In this document: positions 33,644-45,600 of the stretch, piece by piece
How positions within the stretch are numbered: the first letter of the stretch is position 1
Layout: the number at the start of each line of letters is the position of its first letter
From: Rugalucina vietnamica
Lineage: Eukaryota > Mollusca > Bivalvia > Lucinida > Lucinidae
Direction: 5' to 3'
Assembly (NCBI GenBank): GCA_964017185.1
Contig: OZ024871.1
Span: forward strand, 24,466,488-24,530,487
Length of the DNA stretch: 64,000 bases
Translations under genes and position numbers: made by a program
Notes under the pieces: generated by a model
Told to the model about the DNA's origin: nothing
Database searches by the model: none
What the model saw: only the letters and a program-made list of their open reading frames with translations

Positions 33644-33670
33644 GTTATGGACAACCACCAATGCAAGGAG
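33644..33670 (+). CDS. LITAF: LITAF-like gene B, proline/glycine-rich cassette exon
   Basis: Reads (G)YGQPPMQG in phase 1 with acceptor TTCATATTTGCAG ending at 33643 and donor GTAGGC at 33671. It is 27 nt, phase 1/1, the same size and phase as exons 2 and 4 of gene A, and splices in frame to 45264. A single short exon, so support is compositional and positional only. Confidence 0.7.
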
Positions 33671-36600
33671 GTAGGCATAGTTTTATTTTTCAGTTTTATT
33701 TTGGCAATGCCAGTTGCATGCTGCATCCTGGATCAACGAATAATTTTTCATAGGCTTGGGATCCGCATGTTTTAGATTGAATGGTGTTCTGTTCTGTCCA
33801 AATATGACAGATATGGGCTAAGATGTTTCAGAAGCTTCGGATATGGCATATTGCACCTAAAAAGTCTGTCTAAACTAGAAAATATCGCTGACTGTAAACC
33901 TACTAAATCAGCTTGGGTAACACCTTTGTGCATTTTATAGCTTCAGCATGAATGCGGACTGTAAATCACTTCATCGAACCTGGCGACTGCATGTTTGGAA
34001 ACAAATTATTTAAGAGCCGCGACGCGAGAAAACCGGTCTTCGGGGTTTCCGACCAGGTCTGACACAAACCGGCCTGTACAGTCACAGAATCAGGCTAGAA
34101 GCTTGAAATTTCGGATTTAAGAAGAAGAGAAATAGTACTATCCGTGTAGCGAAAACAAAGGCGCTGATCAGCTTCGCGGTTACCGCGAAGCTGATCTGCG
34201 CCTTTGTTTTCGCATAGGCAAAAATCCCGTTTTCTCACGATGCGGCTCAAGATGTTGTGTTATGATTTTGCATGTTTGTTCCTTATGTACATTTAGCGGA
34301 CCCTGCTCAGATTCATCTCCAGGAAGCTAGAGGTATAGACGTTGAGGAGCCAATAGACCCTGGTGCACCATGCCGGGGATTTTTGTAGGGTATAATTTTC
34401 TGAAAGCCCATCCAATTCCCTTCAAAATGACACTTGTTAGCACTCTGATCGTTGGGGCGTTTGGACGCAGCGGCCTTTTGAATGCGTTACGTACGTGACA
34501 TGTTGCAAATTTCATGAGAATCGCCATAAAATCAACATTTGGTATATTTTTAAGAGGTTTTGTGTTAAAACAAACACGAAAATTAGCAAACAGAAAAAAA
34601 TATGCTAAAACAGATGCTTTTCTATGAACATAGTTAATTGTACCGCGTATGGTAACGTATGTAACAAAATATGCAGTAGACGTTCCATATGAACAAACAG
34701 TACATCGAATTTCTAACGCAAATAAACAAACTGATTGTGTGGAAATATTTTTAAATAAAGTCTGTTATCCGAATTAGTTCACTCAAAAGTTTGTACTTTG
34801 TTTGCAGCTGCATGTCATATACTGAAACTTGTGCCATCCCCACTTGCCAGTATACATATATTTACGTGTAAAACTAAGTCATGCTTAGTCATTCTCAAAA
34901 GGGACACTGGGGAATAGTACAATTCAGCGATACATTCTAGTTTAAACTTGACATTGTCTAAATGGTAAACTTATTATAAACCAATGGCATCTATTGATTG
35001 TTACCGAGTGGTTTGTCATTGGTAACGTAGATAACGGCAAGATACTGTAAGAACAGTCCCTGCATACAGAGGGCTGAGGTGAAATAAGTTGTGAGGATTT
35101 GCTTCGAAATAATGAATTTAGTGTTTGCAAATAAGTCTGCTGTCCATCTTATTTAAACAACAATGTTTGGACTTTGTTTGCAACTGTATCCCGTTGAGTG
35201 AAACTTCTATCGTTCTTGCTTGACTACATACATGTATTTGACACATTGGCAAAATGTACATTGTTAGTGAAATTATAAATGATTATACATGTAATTTTAC
35301 CGAACCGATGTTGTAAGACAGAGAGCGGCAGTGCTAAACGAGCGTTCTTCTCCATTGAGAACAACATTCAGTGCGACTCTTTGAGGCTGTGTTCCTTTTG
35401 ATTGGTTATACACCTAACCTGCATTGAATGGCTAGTGAAAGATGGATACTTGCATGAAATCTGCAAACCCAACATAATTAGGTTTCTAATGATGACAATG
35501 CTATAATGTAGTCAATACTTAATTCTAAACCAAGATACACAGTGGGGAGCGTGGTGACCTAGTTGTACAGTGTCGAGCACAGAAGTGAGAACTTGGTTGT
35601 TCGAAACTATCTTTACCGTGAATTTTCTACAAGTATACGGCCAAAAACAAAAACGGAAACAAAGGAAATATATTATATCTACTCCAACTAACATCAAGTA
35701 AGGATCACTTTAAACAATCAGTAGCAAGCAATACTGGTGGTTATGGGACAGAAAATACTTAATAGCTGCCCTCTTTATCACGAAAATTTGTCATTTTGCG
35801 CATTTACTGTCTGCGATACCGCAAGCTACATGTATTTTATTTAGACGGATACAGTTCTGCAGTTATGCATAAGAAAGAACCAGAACAGAACAGAACTCCG
35901 GTTTCCATGGCAATGTATAGTATTAATGGGTGAAAGTACTATTGTCACTCTAGCGGTTATATCTTTGATCGCGTCTCCTCTGTACTACGGCATAAGCTGC
36001 CCTATAGAACAAGACAAAACATGTTACACGTAAGATGGTGAATTTGTAAGTGTGGACATTCTATAGCACCTTCAATATCTTATTTAAACTTCTGTAAGAA
36101 GTACATGTTCATATGTAAGTCAGGGATGAAAATTTACATTACTGGCGTGTCTGGAAATATTGTTTAGTAGGCTGGGCTGGGGCCAGACCCTTCGTGTGTC
36201 TTGCTCAATCCACTGAGGTTCATATGGCAGTTTTCTTTTGCTCCAAATTTTCTTTGTTTGAATTGATGCTCGGCGTCCAAGTCAACAGCTATGGTCATGT
36301 CGAGACGTTGCCTCCATTTTATGGGACTTATACCCAAAATTAAGACGCCATGCTTCAAATATAACCACCCAACTAAACCATTGAGACTTTTTTTTGTATG
36401 AATGTCTTGACCGTAGGCTTAACCACTTTTCCTGGGCAGGCTTAGACCTGAGCGGTTAACCAGTAATCAGATGGCCAGTCAGTTGTGTTACCTGTGATCC
36501 TAAAAAGGTACACGTAGGCAATGGTCATGAAAAGGCGCAATCAGAAAGAAATTCACACTCCAAAAACCGAGGTGAGGAAAAAACTAAATTGACAATTAGG

Positions 36601-39600
36601 CACTAATACTTATAAAGCATATACAGGCTGTATCTGTGGTGTAGTTTTAGTTTTATTGTGAAAGAATGGATGCATTTTATGAGCAAATCCACATGAACAT
36701 ACAATTTTACAATGCTTCACAAACGTCACAAGGTTGTATTTCTTTTGTGGTCCTACATGTATTTGTTAAAGGTTTTGCTGTCGATTTCACACGGAAGTTT
36801 TAAGTTCAGGTAGTGGTATGGCCACCTTTAGTGAAATAGCTGCTCACTTAGCTAATATAATATTCTTTAGAGCCTTCACTTTATGGTCCATTTGATACGT
36901 ATGATATATATTATACCGATCGTAGTAGACTGACGTCACAGCTTTACCATTAACATTATGAAGGAAGTGAATGTATTTGACCAATCGCAACAGGCGAGTC
37001 ATTCAGTTTTATAACGGTAAATCTTTGACGTGAGTCTACGATCATAACAGAGCTAAATAATAATGTGAATACGCAAATTTATATTTTAACAGAATAGATT
37101 CGCAATAAATAAATTTTATTCCATTCCTGTTACTGATTTAATCCTTTTCAGACTTAATTGTTATCAGGTGAGCGATTGTTGCCCTTTTGGCTCTCATTTC
37201 TTTCATTTTTATGACAGATATCCAGTAAATTTAATTTACTAATTGAAATAATTATGGGAGAGGAATGATAATCTGCTATAAATTATAAGTATTTGATTCT
37301 ATAGATAAATACAAAATTGTGACGTACGTTACCATGCCATTACGTAAAATATGTTACCGTTATCATGAAACATGGCCTGTAGTTGATTTGTGTGTGTTTT
37401 TAATACCTTTTAGGACAGACATTCAATAAATTTAATTTCCTAATTGAAATAACTGTGAGAGAAAAATGATAATCTGCAATTAATCATAAGTATATGATTC
37501 TACAGTGAAAATACAAAACTGTTACATACGTTACCATGAAATTACGTAAAATATGTTACTATTGTCATGACGCATGGTCTGTAGTTGATTTTTCGTGTGC
37601 TTTTAATACCTATAGAAGTTTTATTTCGAAAACTGGGATGTTGTTCAGGAAAGGAAGTGTCTACGTTCTGTTTCTGGGACATGGTTATTAATGGGCATAC
37701 TATTTAAATGGGGGTAGGGGAAGAAAATCAACATCTGTGGAGTGACAGAAGGTCACAGAGAGCTCTACTATATGTCATTTTGAAGGGCAAGGACTGTAAA
37801 TAACTATAATAGAAATTTTAATTTGACATTTGATCTAAGCTATATTCTATAAGAAACGAAACACGGTGGATATGCCAAATTACACGGGTTATTTACGTTA
37901 CTTCTGTTGTACCAGTAGTCATGAAATCTAAATATAATTGATTTTGGTCCTGTTAGGTTAGGCAACATCTCTGCTACATATTTAAAGGTAAAGTTCTTGT
38001 CAAATATTTGTTTTTTGTCATAAATCTTGATGATCCCCTTAGTAGCTTGAATTTAAAAATCATATATCGGTAACATATGTAACACGCTCTGGCACGATAA
38101 AGCCCCAGCAGTCAGAGTGCTAACAAGCGGCATTTTGTAGCTTAGGGTACTGGCTTTCAGAAAATATATGTCTACAAAAATCCCCGGCATGGTGCACCTC
38201 TGCCATATACTATGTGTTAGCCTAGTATACGAGTACTTGAGATACTTTATCATTCCGATAGCTCAGTTAGTTTGTAGTTGATTGCAGTGAATAGATTTAG
38301 TTGTTTGCGGTGGTCATTCCTAATATATATATACTAACATTTTTTCTCTAAGCCCAGATTAGATCTTCTTTTAGCAGGTGCAACTCGTCAGATTTGTATG
38401 AACTATTGTATGAACTATTGTTTATCATGTTTATTGTATGAACTATTGTTTATCATGTTTATTGATAATTCTATATAAGCTCTTTCAGTTTATGTCTATT
38501 ATTAGATGTTGTGTTATGATTTTGCATGTTTGTTCCTTATGTACATTTAGCGGACCCTGCTCAGATTCATCTCCAGGAAGCTAGAGGTATACGAGTACTT
38601 GAGATACTGTATCATTCCAATAGCTCAGTTAGTTTGTAGTTGATTGCAGTGAATAGATTTAGTTGTTTGCGGTGGTCATTCCTAATATATATACTAACAT
38701 TTTTTCTCTACGCCCAGATTAGATCTTCTTTTAGCAGGTGCAACTCGTCAGCAAGCGATAATGTTCATAGACTTTAATGTACGATTGAGCGTTCAATGTA
38801 CAAGAGATTATAGCTAGGGTGTTTAGGGAGTATCTTTTCTCTGGAATTTTTATTGTTTTGTATGAACTATTGTTTATCATGTTTATTGATAATTCTATAT
38901 AAGCTCTTTCAGTTTATGTCTATTCCATGCAAATGACTGTTTACCTCACAGCTTTCACAAATCCTCCTCCGCAAATAGGTCTGTTACGACCTGTTGGACC
39001 AGCTCTAATTCTTCTTCACTCTGTTCATCTCATTGATATTGTGTATGTGAATTTTAAGAGTGCTTCTTTGAAGCGTTTATATCTGAAAAATTGAAACTCG
39101 AATTAGGCCGAAATGCATACACCATTTTTCGTAGAGTCAATCTGTTGCTTAGGGAATTTATCTATACTCCAGTCCCTGAGGGGTCATTCGTGTGCACGAG
39201 AGGTCCAGAGAAAAATTTTCCATAAATGGTTAGAGACATATCTGAAGTGCAAGAAAATGGAGGGTGATCGGCTGAAATCATGGTGCGGTCCGAGAAATCC
39301 AAGATGGCCGCCAAGATGGCGGCCGATTTTCTTAAAATGGCTGTATACATAAAATTAGCTACCACAACATGCTTTTTCTTCGTTTTTGGACTCAAAATGA
39401 TTATATAAGAAAAGAATAGATGCAAATAGAAAGTTTCATGCAATTTTATAATGACTAAACATCAAAAATATTTTTCAGGGGCCTGAAAACCATGCAAAAT
39501 TGGTCAAATTTTGATGAAAATATGAGGATGGGGTACAACTGTTTCCTTCACTGCCACTCATTATTGGTATAATGCTTAGAAAACACCATATAAACATTCT

Positions 39601-42600
39601 TTAGTCATAAGGCTAATTGACTAAGTTCTTTAAATGGCTTTATTCTGACCCTGATGTCTGATAAAAATGCCTCAAAAGTGGGTGGGGTAAACCGACCCTT
39701 TCAACAAAAATAACGATTTAGCTTAATTAAGTTGTCACAACTTGCTTCTAATTAGTTATTTTGACATAAAATATTTAAAATAGATAAAAAGGGTTTCAAA
39801 TACATGCGTTCATGCAATTTTACCCAAACATCTTAGACCAGGATCAGAATAATGTCCAAAATTTGTCACATTTTAATATATGAGAAATGTGCAACATTTT
39901 CCTTTAATTTCATCTTTTGTTCGATCAAAGCTTTCTCAAAATTAAATAGTAAAGATCCCTTTATTATTAAGGTCTTTGAATGCATTTATTCTGGTTTTGC
40001 TTTGCCTTAAAAGTGGGTAGGGTAAGCACACCTTTTTACAAACAATGACTATTTAATCTCAGTTAGCTATTACAACTTGATTCTTCTTAGTATTTCGGAT
40101 ACTATATTTTTAATAGTAAGGAAGAAATGAAAATACATAGTAAGGTGCAAATTTTGCCTGATGTAACAAAGTACAAATAGGCAATGATCAGGAAATGGCG
40201 CAGTCAGAAAGACATTCCCACTCCATAAGGGGTGGGAAAAAACTAAAATGACACTAAGGTACTTATACCATGAAAACGTGTCGTAAGCCTAGTGAGCAGC
40301 TATTCTCCAATAGGTGGCCACTCAGTTTCCCGGACTGAACTAAAAATATTAAAACGTACATAAGGCTCAAACAGCACAAAATTTCGACATCAAAACACAA
40401 AACAATTAGAACCACAACAGAAGTATCTCTTTGGAATGATCAGTAATATAAAATTACTGGGGGCTTAAACCGGTTTTACAGGCTCCTAACCTCAACCTCA
40501 TCTTCTGCAGTGGTTCACAACATTTAGTTAGTTGTTCGGTCCTCGGGATAAATACAAGCTTTATATGCCATTTTTGCCTGACATAACACCAAACTATGAT
40601 ACATGCCAGAAAAATGTCAGGAAGCTGTCAAATTGTGATGACATAATACAAACAATGGGCAGGGACTTTTACTTTACTGCCACCCACTATTCTAGATCAG
40701 TTGGCTAACCTGCATTCCGATACACTTTGTTACCTCGCTCCACTTCCGTATGGAGAGGTCTAACGGAGCATCGATGGAAATATTCCGTCTACCACTATTC
40801 ATGTATGACTAAGACCATAGGATACTCACCTGATCTTGACAGTTTTCAGTTCAGAAAAATCATTACACGTTACACATGTATAGGTTATAACTTAAATGTT
40901 ATGCGACAGACTGCATGCTAAGTTTTCAACACAGTCATGGTTTGATAATTACGATGTCTTCTACAATTGCATGTCGGTGGGTCGGGCGTCAGACTCTGGC
41001 CAACAGGGGGTTTAACTGTTTTATTTCTTTTGCTCCGGATTTCAGTAAGTTATTTGGCGCCTAGGGATCTCCATCGTCGGACAGCTAACTGAATATATGA
41101 GTCCTCGATTTTGATTCGTCATAGTGGTTATCATGGTTTATTTGTTTGACCTTGATGATTCATTGACAAGTTAGAGATTCACCATGAGGACCGAACAACT
41201 AACTAAATGCTGTGAACTACTGCAGAATATGAGGGTGAGGCTATAGCTCTGTAAAAACACACTTGTTTAGTGTTTTGGAGTCGAATTTCTGTGCTGTTTG
41301 AACCTTATGTACGTTTTCATAGTTTTAGTTAAGTTCGGTTAATTGTGCGGCGGCCTATTGGGAAATATCTGCTCACTCAGCTTACGATATGTTCTCCATG
41401 TATTCGTACCTAATTGTCAATTTAGTTTTTTCCCGCCTCGGTATTTGGAATTTAAATTTCTTTCTGATTGCTCCTTTTCCTGATCATTGCCTACTTGTAC
41501 CTACCTTTTTACTTGAAGGGGAGCTAATGACCCCTACCATGGGATGTGTCCTTATGGACCCAAGGAGCACCACGGGTGACAAGATTAACAAAGAGGATAA
41601 CTTAAGATTGCTACACACAACATAAAAGCACCAAGGCTCATGGTTTTAGAAGAAGCTTTTTTGTATACTTTATCCGTTGCAGGTATATGGGAGCTAATAT
41701 CCCCTCGGGGTGGGGTCGTTTTCAACCCCAGTGACAACATTTGCTGGATCACCAAACAAGATTGTTGCATACTTAATATAATGGCTTTGAGCCTTGCAGA
41801 TCCAGAGAAGAAGATTTGTTCCTATAATAAGCATATGATTCCCCTGTGGCATAGTCTGAATGGACAACAGGGGCATGGTTGGTAGAGCTTCTAAATAAGA
41901 TTCCTTAACATTACCTCACACAAAATATAAAAGCTCCTGTTTTGTTTGTTTTACCATTGTAAGAATATGGGAGTATATATAACCTCAGGATGGGGCCAAA
42001 TTTGACCTCATGGGCTTGATTGTGCCTCATAACATTATTGCTGCATACTTGAAATCCCTGCTTTGGGTATTGTGGTTTCAAGGGGCATGGTTGGCAGGCT
42101 TTATAAAGGGAACTACTATCCACTACTATACACAAAATATAAAAGCCCTGGATTTTGTGGTTTCAGAGAGGAAGATTTATTTTATGGCTTTCCTATTGTA
42201 AGTCTATGGGGGCTAATGACCCTCGATGCTGATCAGTTTGGACCCAGGGGCATGATTGGCAAGATTTATGTAGGGTTCCACTAAACAGTGTTACATACTG
42301 AATATACAAGCTCTAGCTTTAGTGGTATTAGAGAAGACTTTTCCGATTATAAGCCTATATGGCAGATATTTTTTGTTTGGACTACCAAACATTGCTACAT
42401 ACACAATATAGAAGCCCTTGGTCTTGTGTTTCCCAATGTACATGTAAGTCTATGACGGACGACGATGGATCATGGAATTTTACTATCATATAAGCTCACT
42501 TGATAAGCCTTTGGCTAAGGTAAGCTAAAAGGCTTTATAGTTTAAAGAGGAGCATGATAAACAAATGCTTATTTCTTTTTTCTTTTTTTTTTTTTTTTTT

Positions 42601-45600
42601 TTGATTTCAATTCAACTGTCTTAAATGTGCGTGGGGTAAATAAACACCATAAATGGAAAATAGCCATATTTCTTTTCCTTGTAAAAATAAATAAAATATA
42701 AAAGTTTGATCCTTTGGAAGCAATGAAAACGTTCAAAGGGAGGTATTATGGGCCATATTGCGAAATTTCATCAAAGACTCATATTCCCAAAGGGGCCAAA
42801 TTATAAAAATAGTGTTAAGAAGATGTAACTTAACATATCTGTTTGAAATAATTCAAATGTTCTTATCGATCCCAAATGATCAAAATAAAAATATAATCTG
42901 CACTATAGCTGAAATACGGGGTGACTTTTCAGGGGCACCACATGGCACATTGTGACACCAGTTGCAGTAATAGCAAAGAAAATGTAATTATTTGATCCTT
43001 TGGAAGCAGTAAAACCTTTAAAGGGTGAAGGTGGGCCAAATTGTACAATTTTGGGTAATAAACCTTCATCTGACCCTTTACAAGCATTCTTCAAGCAAAA
43101 TATCAATACTGTGTGAAATTTACATTAAATAGGACAAATCACGTACGTTTTTCTGATACAAATTTAAGATATTTTGTGTTAAGGATGGGTAAAGTGGCTT
43201 CAAAGCATGCATTTATATTACATTTTATCCATTTTATACATTGTGTGTAAAATAGCTAAGAAGAAGCAAGTTGTGATAATTAAGACTTAAAATTAGTTCA
43301 AAATTTATTTCTTATGAAAGGGTGTGTTTACCCCACCCACTTTTAAGGCACTTTAATCTGAATTCAAGATCAGAATAAATTCGTTCAAGAAATTAATCAT
43401 ATATAGGCTAAGTACTGTCTAATCAAAGTTTAAAAGGTGTTTTCTTAGCATAATACAGCTATCATCAATGAGTGATAATGAAGGTAACAGTTGTACAACT
43501 TCTTCATATTTTCATCAAAATTTGACAAATGTTGTGTTAATATCAGGCCCCTGAAAATATTTTTGAAGTTAAACCACGAAAAAAATGACATGAAACCATT
43601 TGTTTGTATCTCTTCTCTTCTTATATAATCATTTTGAGTCTAAAAACCAAGTAATATCATGTTGCGGTTGCTAATTTGATGTATACAGCCATTTTCAAGA
43701 AAATTGGCCGCCATCTTGGTGGCCATCTTGGATTTCTCTTACAAAAATTGTGTAAAATTGCATGAATGCATGTATTTGTATTACATTTTACCTATTATTA
43801 ACATTTTAAGCCGAAATAACTAATAAGAAGCAAGTTGTGATAACTTAATGAAGCTAAATGGTTATTTTTGTCGAAAGGGTCTGTTTACCCCACCCACTTT
43901 TGAGGCACTTTTATCAGACATCAAGGTCAGAATAAAGCATTTTAAAGAACTTAGTCATTTAGCCTAATGACCAATAAATGTTTATATGGTGTTTTCTAAG
44001 CATTTTATCAATAATGAGTGACAGTGAAGGAAACAGTTGTACCCCATCCTCATTTTTTCACCAAAATTTGACCAACTTTGTATGGTTTTCAGGCCCCTGA
44101 AAAATATTTTTGATGTTTAGTCATTATAAAATGGCATGAAACATTCTATTTGTATCTATTCTCTTCTAATATGATCATTTTGAGTCCAAAAACGAAGTAA
44201 AAGCATGTTGTGGTAGCTAATTTTATGTATACAGCCATTTTAAGAAAATCGGCCGCCATCTTGGCGGCCATCTTGGATTTCTCGGACCGCACCATGATTT
44301 CAGCCGATCACCCTCGATTTTCTTGCACTTCAGATATGTCTCTAACCATTTATGGAAAAAATTTCTCTGGACCTCTCGTGCACACGAATGACCCCTCAGG
44401 GACTGTATTACTACCGACTTCCGTGGATTTAATATTTTAATAGATGCTAACTAACATATAACGACTGAACATACACGTAAAGCTATTGTTCTGTATTATT
44501 TGATCTCTAACATAATTTTGGATAGCATTTTAACGCGTATGATTTTGACTTGTATTTTCGCGTCATATTTTCATTGAAAGTCATTGTGTTTGGCTTACTG
44601 CTAGCTGTAAATTAGCTTGGAACTTTTAGTGAAAATAACATACATAAGGCTAGAAACATTGCTTTTTGAAGTTGACTATTCTAAATGTGGTGTAGCCATT
44701 TGAATGAAAACGTGTGAGTATGTTGCATTTACAACCCTAATTAAAAAACTTGTATCGAGTTAATATAATTTTCGGGCATGTTAACCTTTCTTTTTCAGAT
44801 TGTACTTCAAAAATGGGTGCATGTTAACCTTTCTTTTTCAGATTTTACTTCAAAAATGGGTAACATGTTTATACTTAAATGTTTTGTTCCGTTCGATATT
44901 TTTTCACCCATGATGGCCATCCGATAGGCTAAGAAATTCATTTTCCAGTGAAAAGTTATTATAAAACATTGATGTTATTTGTTTATTGTTGCTTTTATTT
45001 GAAAGATAATATATAAAAAAACTTTGGCAGAAAAATGACTGCCCCCTCGAATGCGATGCGTCTCACAGAATGTTTGGTGTGTTTTAATGCTAACTATATT
45101 GATGAACGCCAAGAAACTTCATTATCTTCCTGATACAGACCATTTAAAGCGATTTTGTGGTTCATGAAAAGTTCTACACGCAGCGCTATCGTCTAAGGAT
45201 TTTATAATTGCATTTGGTATTATATGTATTATAGAATTCACATAGATTGGTTCTAATTTTCAGGCCCTCCTCCACAGGGTGGCTACTACCCACCGCCCGG
45301 ACAACCCGGCCAGGGACCACCAACCACTGTGGTCGTGACGCAGCCCACCGTGGCCGTGGTTCAGACGTTCCGTGAGTCTCCGGTCCATACAAGATGTCCC
45401 CACTGTCAGGCCGAGGTGGTTACCGGTACCACTTATGAGACGGGAACCTTTGCCTGGATCATTTGCGTGGTCCTCTGTGTTATTGGGTATGTATTAAGTA
45501 AGATATATGGGAATAAAATAATTTACATAACATGGGCAATTGAGCTTGTTGATGCTCATTTACAGCCCATCTGTATTCAGAAGAATTTAGTGGTATGTCA

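Larger units (their letters stand above)
34362..38198. mobile_element. 3.84-kb element with perfect 27-bp ends (inverted similarity ~105 bp)
   Basis: GGTGCACCATGCCGGGGATT... at 34362-34388 is the exact inverse of 38172-38198; similarity continues through TTTTCTGAAAGCC and CTTGTTAGCACTCTGA. Repeated GTAAC(G/A)TATGTAAC / TTACGTACGTGAC-type motifs lie near both ends (34487, 34651, 37328, 37522, 38070). No transposase is readable; the interior carries an R1 copy, a SINE-like segment and a ~200-bp tandem duplication. No clear target duplication. Confidence 0.7.
39170..44405. mobile_element. 5.2-kb element with ~660-bp inverted arms
   Basis: Left arm 39170-39830 and right arm about 43750-44405 are inverse complements at roughly 95% by eye, ending CAGTCCCTGAGGGGTCATTC. 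The arms contain a palindromic AAGATGGCCGCCAAGATGGC segment. Second, more diverged copies of the arm sequence lie just inside (39831-40160; 43100-43745). The interior holds two R1 copies and a Helentron-like element. No transposase visible. TA follows the right end, but the left side reads TACTC, so the target duplication is uncertain. Confidence 0.75.

Noticed and set aside
36164-36358. Minus-strand frame considered as a transposase remnant
   Set aside because: No catalytic or DNA-binding motif could be recognised and composition is ordinary for random frames in this repeat.
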